From: Combretum micranthum
Taxonomy: Eukaryota; Streptophyta; Magnoliopsida; Myrtales; Combretaceae
Reading direction: 5' to 3'
NCBI GenBank assembly: GCA_024138025.1
Contig: JAMXBD010000111.1
Coordinates: 496,001-560,000, forward strand
Length of the DNA stretch: 64,000 nt
The position numbers were made by a program, and so were the translations under genes. Positions 46,001 to 55,764 of the stretch are shown in pieces. Below the pieces are notes generated by a model. That model was given only the letters and a program-made list of their open reading frames with translations, was not told the origin of the DNA and did no database searches. The first letter of the stretch is position 1, and each line of letters begins with the position of its first letter.

Positions 46001-46450
46001 ACAAACACAGGACAGATAGAACATATGCAGTGGGTGATTAGGTGTACATGAAGCTACAATCCTATAGGCAAACATCACTTGCCAATATGCTTTCTTTTAA
46101 GATGTAACGACGATATTTTGGGCCTTATCAAATCAGTAGACATGTGGGAAATGTGGCCTACTGCTTGGAATTACCTCCAATTTCTAAAATCCATCCTATT
46201 TTTCATGTTTCTTTATGGAAGAAAGTGGAGGGTGAACAATCTACTATAGTACATTTACCAGGGATTCTTATGACAATTTGCCTATTATCAAACCACTAGC
46301 TATTTTGGATTCACGAAGTATCCATAGATAAGGCCAGATTTTCAAGCAACTATTAATACAGTGGGAGTATCTTCCTATAGAGGATGCTTCTTGGATAGAT
46401 CTACAAGATTTTACACGAGATTTTCCTAAATATCACCTTGAGGACAAGGT
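43013..46450 (+). pseudogene. Chromovirus pol (protease, RT, RNase H, integrase, chromodomain-like tail), broken
   Basis: Protease region near 43,140-43,220, with the catalytic Asp-Ser loop disrupted by a one-base loss near 43,186. RT starts near 43,800 ([24 protein letters not shown]), with [10 protein letters not shown] near 44,003. The catalytic motif near 44,190 reads FFND in a shifted frame, where FFDD is usual. RNase H lies at 44,620-44,840. Integrase: HHCC finger near 45,190-45,345, then DFITRLPVS near 45,415, LDMDKIFMSKFW near 45,591 and LDGQTDVMN near 45,688, where Asp replaces the usual Glu. The C-terminus (~46,345-46,450) reads IQWEYLPIEDASWIDL and HLEDKV, a chromodomain-associated tail. 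In-frame stops are numerous, mostly where the family has Gln, Trp or Arg. Confidence 0.88.
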
Positions 46451-46474
46451 GATTTTTCCAACAGGGGAGGAACT

Positions 46475-47137
46475 TGTTACGTCACGAAGCCAAAGGAATA
46501 GAAGAAGACCATCACATAGATTTTATTGCTTAGGATACAGCTAAGCAAAGAATAGCAGAAACATACATATACTACTTATTTCTTTCACTAGTAATAGTAG
46601 GACAGCTTTAAAGACAGCTAGGACATCATAACGGAGATACATATATAGTATCTATCTCTGTGCATGTATAATAAGAACAATTGACAAGTTGAATCAAACA
46701 CAGATAGGTATTATAATAGATTATAGATTGTGATTCTCACAATCGGATATAAATAGAAAGATACAACAGAGACGAAAAAAGGAGGATTTCACCCAGAAAT
46801 CAAGAAATCTCTTAAGAAGCCTCTGGAAGCTCGAATTCCAGTTTACATTTCAAGCTTTACCCTTTTAGTTTCCTCGCAAAAGAGAACAACACAAGTAGTT
46901 AGTAAAACAAATAAACATAGATTTGAAACTTGACATAAGTTTAGAAATATTTGATAGATAAAGTTTGAAAACCCTAATTTTTCAAAGAACTTTTGAGAGT
47001 AAAGAACAAAAAGAGCACTTACATTTGAGAGGAAATTCTGTCGAAAGAGAGAGAAGATCACGTGAGTAATTGCTAGGATTTTTTTTTACCACTCAGATAT
47101 TATTTTTAGTGGACTGAGACTTGGATTGGGCTTATCA
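46475..47137 (+). repeat. Chromovirus 3' LTR
   Basis: TGTTACGTCACG...GGCTTATCA, directly after the polypurine tract and before ATACC. Homologous to 41,287-41,962. Confidence 0.9.
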
Positions 47138-47142
47138 ATACC

Positions 47143-47541
47143 ATCCACGGTCATTTTAACATCCTTATGTAAATTTTGTAGAGTACTGACTGATTTAGAG
47201 AAAATTATAAATTAATCCATCCTATTCCTACCATGTTAAAAAAGAAGCCCTTTATGGGGGGAAAAAAATTTAAAAGATGACTCCAGGTAAAGATTCTCTA
47301 TAGATAAAATTTTATTTCGCACCTTTATTTTCTAAATAAGATGCATAATAAATCATAAAATCTATAAAAAGTTTTTGTTTTAGCATACCGGAAAAGATTT
47401 TTATTATTTTACATCTTAATAACTGCCATAGGAATACATCTCAATGGAAAAGGATTCGTAAATTATTATCCTTCTATACATAATTGTATAAACACACATG
47501 GTGTTAAGCACCAGGAAAAAAATTTAATATACATGATAATG
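47143..47541. other. AT-rich spacer between two LTR insertions
   Basis: No gene recognised. It joins the chromovirus target duplication to that of the solo LTR. Confidence 0.5.
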
Positions 47542-47546
47542 ATAAT

Positions 47547-49345
47547 TGATGTGCTATAATTAGTATTGAATTTTTAAAGCATCTTATCCAGCAAGTGTAT
47601 GGGCCTTATCTTGTAATATAGCATGAGTCAAGTGTCGATCCCACAGAAATCTATTAACTACTAGACAATTATCAACTAATACTAATATCTAGGCAATTGA
47701 TCTTTTAGATTAAGACTATATTATCTAATTAAGTATCTACTATGAATGCAGTGAGCTTTTGAAGAGAGTGATATGTTAGAAAAATGTGGGAAGGAGCAGA
47801 ATCCACTTTAAACTATTGCTAATCAACTTGAAGTCATGTTATAATGATAATTAGATTCATGGATATTCATAAGAAATTGTAAAGATTTAAAAACAGAGTT
47901 AAAAACCTTTGAAACCACAAAAACAATTCAATAGCTTCCGCTAAATAAATTATTCATGGAATCAAAATTATAATTATAAACCTTCTGATTCTATAATTGA
48001 CTAATACTTTATATTAACATCCCCTAATTCCTTAGTGAGAAATCAATATAAAATATTGCATTAGTATTCATGGATAATTTCTAAATTAGATTAAACTCCG
48101 CCGCTTCCGCAATTGTAGTTTAATCTCAATTTATGAATTCATATGAACCCTAATTTCCCTTCCGAGTTATCAGAATTCTTATACACCAAAGATATGATGA
48201 ATAATCAGAATTCAATATGAATATTTCATGATTCTAACTATCTTATAACATGGTTTCACAGATCATTTTAGCATGTTTAAAGCTTCATCAACTTCCACAA
48301 AAAGGATTTAGCTACTCATGGATGATGATTCAAAAATCAAATAATAAAATGCAAATGATTTCATTACGATCAAAATATTCAGATATATGAATTGCATAAA
48401 AGGAAAAGATCAGATATCACAAATTCAATATATCAAAGCTTCACTTGCAAATTCTTGAAAAACTTCAATATCTCTTCAAAAATCTCTATGAAATGCTAAT
48501 TCTAATCTATGTATTGTAGTGTATTTCAGAGCTACTTGGATGTGGATTGGATGATTCTGAAAGTGAGGAGAAGACTCCCTATTTATAGGAAAAATTTCGT
48601 GCAAGATATTAAATGAAATTTGCTGTTTTACTTCGTACGCCGGCAGTTATGGATCTTACGCCGGCAGCTTACAGGCAGCACATCTTCAATTTCTCCTTTG
48701 CGCAGGTAGTGCACTGGCAGCCTTCAGTATCGGTTACACATGTAGGCCACTCCTACGCCAGCGGCTTAGATGTAGATCTAGCCGGCGTATGTGATCAGAA
48801 ATGAAGCGTTCGGCTGATTTATAACGAACACTGTTCCAAAGCCGGCGGCTTTCATACCGGCGGCTTTCATACCGGCGTAGGCATTCCAACAGATTTATCG
48901 CTTCAATTTTTTCTTAGCCTTTGTTATCTTCATGTCTCTTCAAATCTTTGACCTACACTGCCCCAACGCCGGCGGCTTAGTAGCCGGCGTACCTTGTAAC
49001 TTCTTCAAAGCTGGTAACTTTCCAATTCTGAGTTGTCGGCCTTCAAGTACGCTGGCTTCTTCATCTTTTACGCCGGCAGCTTTGAGGCGGCTTACAATGT
49101 AGTTGAGACATATGTTCAGCAAAGCTGGCAGTGCTGGTAACGGCCTTGGGTGTAAGCCGTCTGAACGCTGGCGGCTTTGAATGTTGAAATGCCGGCCTTT
49201 ACTTCAATTTTTCCATTTTTGATTCAAAGTATCTTGTTTTGATTTCTTTGTCCAAATTAGTCCTAAAACATAAAATTTAATCAAAACAAATAGCCATTCT
49301 AGCTCTTGCTATCATTAATAAGTTGTATAAAATATTATCTTATCA
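47547..49345 (-). mobile_element. Athila-type solo LTR with target-site duplication
   Basis: TGATGTGC...TTATCA on the top strand. On the minus strand it reads TGATAAGATAAT...GCACATCA, 1,799 bp. Perfect flanking ATAAT at 47,542-47,546 and 49,346-49,350. Minus-strand TATAAATAG at 48,587-48,579, with a type-B word cluster just upstream (49,200-48,620). It is homologous to the LTR at 53,896-55,742: shared CCTAATTTCCCTTCCGAG, CATCAACTTCC and TTTAGCTACTCATG phrases in order. No internal sequence remains, so it arose by LTR-LTR recombination. Confidence 0.88.
48620..49200 (-). promoter_or_regulatory. Type-B word cluster in solo LTR U3
   Basis: At least a dozen GC-rich words around GCCGGC: TACGCCGGCAG (48,638, 48,658), CGCCAGCGGCTTAG (48,755), AGCCGGCGTA (48,779), GCCGGCGGCTTTCATACC (48,841), CGCCGGCGGCTTAGTAG (48,966), ACGCCGGCAGCTTT (49,070), ACGCTGGCGGCTTT (49,165). 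A 15-base unit is tandemly duplicated at 48,842-48,877. The cluster lies about 35 bases upstream of the minus-strand TATA box. The short open frames here are by-products of the repeats. Confidence 0.6.
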
Positions 49346-49350
49346 ATAAT

Positions 49351-49860
49351 AAAATGGATAATTTCAAAATTAGTTACCGCCTGTATTTTAGACTAACTTG
49401 ACATATGAAAATATTAGGTAGCAATCAGTCTACCACTATTTTGTTAAAAAAAATAAAAAATCAAACTACCAATGCCATATCGCATTTCTAAGATGCGATA
49501 TACTATTTTACTAAGATATCACATGTTATAAGTGTGATACACATATTATAATTTACATTAGTATTGCACTTGTAACACGTGATACTTTCAGATTTTAAAT
49601 ATTGCATCTTTAGTATACAATATTACTACAAGTATTTGTGTAATTAATTTTTTATAATTGCTATTTGTCTAATTTTTTTTATGTGTATGATTATCACATC
49701 AAATTTTGGTAATATTTATTTATTATCTATACATTTATATAATCAAGGGAAAATGTTTCCCACAACTGGTTGGATCATTATGAATATGCGTCACTGCTGC
49801 CAACACATGATATGACCAGACATCTACTTCTGATTATGAAATAAGAAAAACTAAAGGGTC
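49351..49860. other. AT-rich stretch with small palindromic words
   Basis: No gene. Between 49,480 and 49,610 there are words such as TCGCATTTCTAAGATGCGA, CACATGTTATAAGTGTGAT and TTGTAACACGTGATAC. They resemble those at 36,540-36,790. Confidence 0.4.
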
Positions 49861-50179
49861 ATGGCTTCCCTCTCAACACCACCAAGACTTCCTGTCATAG
49901 ATTTTTCAAAAGAGGACTTGGAGGAAGGAACAGCACCATGGGATGTCGTGAGGAAGAAAGTAGTAAAAACACTAGAAGAGTATGGTTGTTTTGAGGCAAA
50001 ATATGATGATAAGATCACTCTGGAGCTTCACAACAAAATTTTTAAGATATCGGAAGAGGTTTTCAATCTTCCAGAAGAAATTAATCGACGATCTTTTAGT
50101 GGATATTATCCCGGGGGTCCTCTTATTGAGAACCTTTTCTGACGTTCTCTGGCCGGAGGGGAACGCAAGTTTACGGTAG
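49861..50179 (+). pseudogene. 2-oxoglutarate/Fe(II)-dependent dioxygenase, first-exon fragment 1
   Basis: Starts MASLSTPPRLPVIDFSKEDL. The N-terminal non-haem dioxygenase (DIOX_N) pattern is clear: LPVIDFS, then APWDVVRKKVVKTLEEYGCF, HNKIFKISEEVFNLPEE and GGPL. The closest type I can name is the AOP-like group of plant dioxygenases, by general resemblance only. At about 50,135, in a run of T, the frame shifts and continues as FSDVLWPEGN to 50,179, where a GTAGTA donor-like site follows. The exons with the HxD...H iron site and RxS 2-oxoglutarate site are not found downstream, so this is a truncated pseudogene. Confidence 0.72.
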
Positions 50180-50755
50180 TACTATCTTTCTTCATTCTTA
50201 ATTCTTGCCATTAATGTATGTTTAACTTCAAATTTCTTATATAGACCACGTCAGATAATAAGGGAAAATAAAAAAGAACTAACTTGAAAATAAGAGGATG
50301 ACAGAAATTTTAAATGGCTTATAACATTTTGGACATGAAACCTACGGTTAACCTCACGATGTATTTTATTTTATATTATCTCGGCACATGTTTTATGTTT
50401 CATCGTACGACTGTTCCATCCATAATATTATTAGTAAATTGATTAGAAAAGAGCAAGGTGACAGGAATATTAAGGATTTAATTAAAGTTGAAATAGATCT
50501 TAACAGTTAAATATTTTAATGGAATATCAATAAAAGTAGAATTTTCTATAGATCTTAGGCGGGATACGGTCTAATTCTATAGTTTTAAAAGATTTACTGT
50601 GATATTGATTATTATACCAATAAGTTGTTTGGCCTTTTTTTTTAAATCAAGAACCACAGATAAGGAAGTCCTTAATGTATTTACACTTCCACAAGCATAT
50701 CTAAACCTATCTATATTATCGTCAACAGTAGGACTCATAATTCTTCCAGGGATTC

Positions 50756-50895
50756 CCTCTCAACAGCCCCGCACGCTTCCAAGTTCCAATCATTGATCTG
50801 CCCAGCGAGAATAACTTGAAGAAAGAAGGAACAACATCTTGGCGTGCTGTAATGAAATAAGTTGTTGAAGCACTAGAAGAGTATGTTTTATTTTG
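50756..50895 (+). pseudogene. 2-oxoglutarate-dependent dioxygenase, first-exon fragment 2
   Basis: A shorter relative of the fragment at 49,861, in tandem and about 900 bases away. It reads VPIIDLPSENNLKKEGT and TSWRAVMK, then TAA and VVEALEEY. The nucleotide string TTCCCTCTCAACA matches the first copy, but the ATG is AGG and the frame shifts soon after. It stops matching at about 50,895, just before an (AT)n run. Confidence 0.68.
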
Positions 50896-51763
50896 AAGTA
50901 ATAAATAAATATATATATATATATATATTAAATTTTACGAATCTCTACTAAAAACTTTAAAAAGTGTATGTACCTCAATCTTTTTCAAAGATCGGTACCT
51001 ACGTTGCTAAAAAACTGATGTAGCAAATGATATGACAATTTGATTGATTTGGCATTACGATATCGTGATAAATATAAGTTGAAATCAACATAATTCTCAC
51101 AACAAAGGGGAAAAATAATTAAACATGATAAAAATAGGTTGAAAACCACCATAATAAAAAAAAAAAAATTTCCCAAGGAATCGAATCTGTCTGAAGTAGA
51201 TCAAGCAAATGAAAAAAAAAAAAAAGATTAAACATGGAAAAAAAATTTTCGAACCTGTGCAAAGTAAATCAAGTAAATAAGCCAAATAAACGCTGTCCCA
51301 AATCTTGAAACTAATTCTTTCACCCGTTGGATTTTGCTTTTTAATCATCTAAGATTGTTGATACGTGGCCGTGTATACAAACTTTCTTTCTCTCAAAATT
51401 ATTCTTTTCTTTTCTTTTTTTAATCAAGTTTCTATTATTAAAAGAAATCTAAGTCTTAATTGCTTAAATAAATTTTTAAACATTTTCTAATTATATATTA
51501 CAATCAATAACAAATTAGCTTTAAATTAGACAAATTTACATACCATTCGTCAGGTTAATTTTAGCGAGTGTAAGTGTCAACTTTTGTAAAAGCTAGTAAT
51601 CCATGTAATCCATGCACCATACACACACATACAAATGTATATATGTGTATGTAAGATAGGGTTCCTTTAGAGATCAATAACAAAATTTTAAAGGCATGGG
51701 AAGTGGTGTCCAATCTTAGAGGGGAAAATAATCAACGATTTGCTGATCCAAGGAAGTCTTATG

Positions 51764-51789
<26 letters not shown>
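50896..51789. other. AT-rich stretch with (AT)n runs, no gene
   Basis: (AT)n at about 50,910-50,929 and 51,768-51,788. Open frames here are A/T-run artefacts. Confidence 0.45.
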
Positions 51790-51794
<5 letters not shown>

Positions 51795-51880
51795 TTTTAT
51801 ATTTTCGTCATTAATATTAGTAGAATTAGCCCGGTCATTATTTAATGGCTTACACCACCCAATCATGATTGAAACTAAAT
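51790..51880 (+). repeat. Dispersed short repeat, copy 3 (short)
   Basis: TTTTCGTCATTAATATTAG and CCGGTCATTATTTAATGG match the start of copies 2 and 4. It lacks the 3' half. Confidence 0.5.
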
Positions 51881-51894
51881 ATATATATATATAT

Positions 51895-52050
51895 AGAAAC
51901 ATTATATGGTATCGTCATTAATTTTAATAAGATTAGTCCAGTCACATACATTATCCAACCGTAATTGAACATAGTTAATATTCTAATTATTATATTTATT
52001 TATTTTAATCATTAAATGGTTGACTCAACGGTTCGACATGCAAATTCTCT
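51895..52050 (+). repeat. Dispersed short repeat, copy 4
   Basis: ATCGTCATTAATTTTAATA, CCAGTCACATA, TAATTATTATATTTATTTAT and ATTAAATGGTTGACTCAACG match copy 2. It lies just after copy 3 in the same orientation. Confidence 0.55.
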
Positions 52051-52204
52051 TCTAATCAACTAAACTTGTTAATTGATACTATAAATTAATTGATCCTGTA
52101 AATTAAACACCTTTTAGGTTAATTAATTGAAGAATAGAGTACGGTATGTTTACGAATTTAATCATATAGGACAAGGGGCTGAGGTTTAAATTTGGTACCC
52201 GTAC

Positions 52205-52325
52205 GGACTCACGAAGGAGTTCCTCGATGCTTTTTTTGAAGGGAGTAAGATCCATCGAGCGTTGTTGTGAAAGAAAAACAGAGGAAGAGAGCGAGGGAGA
52301 GCCGAGTTCAAGAAGCAAACTAAAA
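52205..52325 (-). other. Possible first-exon fragment of a host gene
   Basis: A pyrimidine-rich 5' leader (52,320-52,256, CTCTCCCTCGCTCTC) leads to ATG at 52,255 and MDLTPFKKSIEELLRES, with donor-like sites at GTGAGT (~52,213) and GTACGG (52,204). The peptide start recalls the N-terminus of plant SNAP43-like snRNA-activating complex subunits, from memory and unverified. No second exon was found. The 133-residue frame that spans it reads through the leader and past the donor. Confidence 0.3.
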
Positions 52326-52379
52326 TATGAGTTTTGGTATTTTGCTTGGGCACGGTTCCTTGAATGACTAATAGTTAAA

Positions 52380-52530
52380 ATTAGACATGGTAAATAAGTC
52401 ACAGTATATATGGATGGACAGCACAAGTAGGAGCGGATCGGCACACAGCACACGAGGTACGCGAAATAAGTGAATTGGTATAACATGGCACGTAAGGCAC
52501 GCAAACTAGCATGCGGACCTTTTTTTAAAT
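52380..52530. repeat. Probable hAT subterminal repeat patch
   Basis: Words around GGCACG/CGTGCC recur: GGGCACGGTTCC near 52,349, TCGGCACACAGCACACG near 52,437 and GGCACGTAAGGCACGC near 52,485. GC-rich subterminal words of this sort are common at hAT element ends. It lies downstream of the hAT transposase tail on the minus strand. Confidence 0.4.
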
Positions 52531-52975
52531 AATAATATAAAAATAGTGATTTATTTTTCTTTAATTTACTGTAAATTGTATTTAAATGAATAAATTATTT
52601 TTTATTGTTTTAATGAAATATATTTTTCTTCTTAAAAAATATAATATATTTAGTATATTTTATTTTTTAAATGATTTTGATTGTATTACTATTAACATAT
52701 TAACTTCAATTTTTTTAGGAAATAAAAAAATGAAATTATCAAATAATTTTGTAATAGTAATTAATTTATATTAAATTTAAACTTGATTAATTAATTTATT
52801 TAGAATAATTTTAAATTTTTAAATAAATGAAATTAATAAATGCATTAGGGTTGGTGGAAAATTAAATTGTATTAGTAACATTTGTTAACTATAAAAAAAA
52901 TTAGAAGAATATTGAAAAGAGAAAAAGATTATCAACCATACACCTTTCTAGAAACCTCCTCTAGCCTCACTACTA

Positions 52976-53300
52976 CTGTTCCATCTGTGTTTGCTGCTGC
53001 AAATTCGGTGGCGAAAATGAGTCTCCTGATCCCAAGTTGCTATCCTCGGGCCACCAAAAATGTGGGTTCGTCTGCCTCCTACTAATCGTATCGAACCAAT
53101 TTTTTAAGCACATACATGCTTCAATAGTGGCATCTTTTAACCTACGGTGGTGTGGTTCGAGGACTTGTCCATCCGAATTGAAAGTTAACTCTAATAAAAC
53201 TATTAAAGCCGAAGAAGCCAAAACATCCGGTGCCAATATGAAAAGCACCGGCATCATGTGTGTCATCTTCTTTCACCAATTAAAGATAGTAAAATTGTAA
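52976..53300 (-). pseudogene. hAT transposase C-terminal dimerisation domain fragment
   Basis: The minus strand reads IFNW near 53,285, then PVLFILAPDVLA, LTFNSDGQVLEPHHRRL and ATIEACMCLKNWFDT. This is the conserved hAT-family dimerisation pattern (P-L...A.D.L....S...F...GR.L...R..L...T.EAL.CL.NW). The catalytic part would lie at higher coordinates but is not recognisable, so only the tail survives. The plus-strand frames in the same place are shadows. Confidence 0.72.
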
Positions 53301-53895
53301 CCCCCAAACTTTTCCATAAGTTTTAAGAATAGAGTTTAATCAATGAAGTTTTAATATAATTTGAATAAAAAGTGTATTTAGTAGATTTAAGTTTAATAGT
53401 CTACATAATATGGTTTCATTGATAATTTTTCTTATATTTATATAAGTAAAATAAACTAAATGAAATTTCTTTCAAATTTCCTATCAATGTATTTTCTTTT
53501 CAATTTTCTTAGGAAAATGGTATACCTAAAACTCAACTCTTATATTATAAGAAATTATTATAAACTGTTTTAAGAAAATTTTAATTAGACAAAGTTATAA
53601 TATAATTTGATTAAATTCTTGCAATGAAAATTTTTTAGCCTATTTCTTTTAATGTATTAGTTATATGAAGCTTAATTCATACATGACAAATCGAAATATG
53701 ATTACACAAAATTTAAGCCTAGGCTTTTGCTACAAATTAAGCTCAATAGTCCACCTTACTTGACATACAACCACACACAAAAAATAACTTTTAAATGCCT
53801 TAAAAGTCAACAATTTGCTTTATCTATATAAAAATGATTATCAACTTTTTTTTTTAGAGAAATTTTCTTCTTCTTCTTCTTCTTCTTCTTCTCAT
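53301..53895. other. AT-rich spacer with (TTC)n microsatellite
   Basis: No gene. (TTC)n at about 53,866-53,892 abuts the LTR border. Confidence 0.5.
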
Positions 53896-55742
53896 TGATC
53901 CGTTTGAAAATGTGTACATAAATAAAATACGGATTCTACCAACAAGTATACCAGGTTTAATCAAGTAATACAAAAATGAGTAGAGTATCGTTCCCATAAG
54001 GATCAATTTAACTACTAGATTGGTATTAGCTTTAATTAATATTTAAGCAATCGAATTTTAGCAATCTAAACTAATTATCTAATTCTAATCTAACTTAATA
54101 GCTATTGATGAATGCAATGAGATTGTTAGAGAGATATATATCAAAATAATGTGGGAAGGAAAAGAATCCATCTTAACATTACTAATTAAATTGAAATCAT
54201 ATTATAATGATAATTAGACTTATGAATATTCATATGAAATTGTCAAGATCTAAAACTTGAAATCAAGTTTTAATATCTTATAAACCACAAAATAACCTAA
54301 TAGCTTCCACTAAATAAATTACCAGTGGAATCTTGTTCACAATTATAAATCTCTCGATTCTACAATTGACTAATGATTTAAATTAACTTCTCTTAATTCC
54401 TTAGTGAGAATCAACCTAAAAACATCACATGAATCACAACAAACAATTTCTAAATTAGATTAAACTCCACTGCTTTTGCAATTGTTGATTAACCTTTATT
54501 TATGAATTTCTATGAACCCTAATTTCCCTTCCGAGTTATCAAGATTCTTACAAATCAAATTCCAAATAGAAATAAGATGAATGACATGAATTCAATATGA
54601 ATATTTCATAACCCTAACAACCATATAACACAATTTCAAGAATCATATTAGCATGCTTAAGGCTTCATCAACTTCCCACAATGGAAATTTAGCTACTCAT
54701 GAATAATGATTCACAAATCAGATATGAAAATGCAATTGAATTCATATTGAAAAACAAATCAGACAATTGAATTGCATAAAAATAAAATCAAATATCACCA
54801 ATTCAATTGACAAGGTCTTTAATTGCAAGATCTTTACAAAGCTCTAAAATGATCTCTCTCTTTAACAAAGGAATGAAAGCTAATCTCTTTTTTTTTTTAA
54901 TCTTTTTCTGCATTTTTCATATCTCTAAAGTGAAGAAAACCCTAGAATATATAAGCAAAATTCTAGATGTTTCATCTAATTTTTGTAGTTACAAAACGTA
55001 CTTTGGCAGTTACACTTTCTATGCCGATGGCGTATAGACGACGTACTCCCCTACATCGCTTGAACACTAGCAGCTTTGGCTTCAACATTAAAGGTTTGAA
55101 TTCTGTGGAGACCTATGCTGCTTGAATGCCGGTAATGTAGGGTTTGAAATGCCAGTGTAAATGAAAAACATAGAAGGCTGGCCAGATCCACTTCTAGGCC
55201 GGTTGTGCAGGTGGCAGCCTTTAAAAATCTAATTCTGTGGATGCTCAAAACCGTCTCAACACTGGCGGCTTTGATTTCCAAAAAGTCGATGTTGGATGAA
55301 AATTGCAGAAGCTAGCTTTCACTTCTTCTACACTGGCAGTGTTGAGCCAGTGCTTGATTTTTTATTACTGATCTTCAGCCTACACCACCCCAAGGCCGGC
55401 AGCGTATAGGACAATTTTGTCGGCCTTTGAATTCTTGAATCTGTTTCATATCAAAGCTTAGACGAAAACCGACAGCGTAGAGGTAGTGTTAACCTCTAGG
55501 CCGAGGCAGTGTTAACCTCTAGGCCGATTGTACGCGGCGGCTTAGGCTCCAAAAAAGCCGACATACCTCCTGAAATTCTTCAATTTTAGCTCAAACTTCC
55601 TTATTTTGCTTTCTTTTGTTCAATTTAGACCTGAAACATGAATTTAAACAATCCAAGTATCAATTCTAGCAATTTTCATAAAATTCAAGACAAATTAATC
55701 CCTAATTGCTTAGTAAAAGTTGTGTAGAATATGATCTTATCA
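53896..55742 (-). repeat. Athila-type 3' LTR
   Basis: Minus strand TGATAAGATCAT...GGATCA, 1,847 bp, directly after the polypurine tract. Minus TATATAT box near 54,955-54,946. It is homologous to the solo LTR at 47,547-49,345 but clearly diverged. Confidence 0.82.
55020..55560 (-). promoter_or_regulatory. Type-B word cluster in LTR U3
   Basis: Diverged GCCGGC words: ATGCCGATGGCG (55,021), TGCCGGTAATG (55,127), GGCCGGTTGTGC (55,197), CACTGGCGGCTTTGA (55,260), GGCCGGCAGCG (55,394), CGGCGGCTTAGG (55,536). A 23-base unit is duplicated at 55,485-55,527 (AGTGTTAACCTCTAGGCCGA twice). It lies about 65 bases upstream of the minus TATA. Confidence 0.55.
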
Positions 55743-55764
55743 ACTCCTCCACACTTAAACTTTT
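55743..55764 (-). promoter_or_regulatory. Polypurine tract
   Basis: The minus strand reads AAGTGTGGAGGAGT immediately before the LTR, the plus-strand priming site. The plus-strand Athila-type element has AAGTGTGGGGAAG in the same place. Confidence 0.7.

Larger units (their letters stand above)
41287..47137 (+). mobile_element. Complete decayed chromovirus-type Ty3/gypsy retrotransposon
   Basis: 5,851 bp, TGTTA...TATCA, flanked by perfect ATACC duplications (41,282-41,286 and 47,138-47,142). LTRs: 41,287-41,962 (676 bp) and 46,475-47,137 (663 bp). A primer-binding site TGGTGCTTTCATTG lies at 41,965-41,978 and the polypurine tract CAGGGGAGGAA is at 46,462-46,472. The order gag, protease, RT, RNase H, integrase, chromodomain-like tail is the Ty3 order. 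Many stops and several frameshifts make it non-autonomous. The two LTRs differ at many sites by eye, so it is not a recent insertion. Confidence 0.92.

Noticed and set aside
48620..49200. GCCGGC repeats considered as a CRISPR-like or satellite array
   Set aside because: The words are short, spaced irregularly and lie in an LTR U3 of a plant element. There are no uniform repeats and spacers.
50599..50796. 65-residue frame over the second dioxygenase fragment
   Set aside because: It is out of frame with the DIOX_N match VPIIDLPSENN; it is a shadow.
52103..52504. 133-residue minus-strand frame as one protein
   Set aside because: It runs through a CT-rich leader and past a splice donor. Only the part from MDLTPFKK looks coding.
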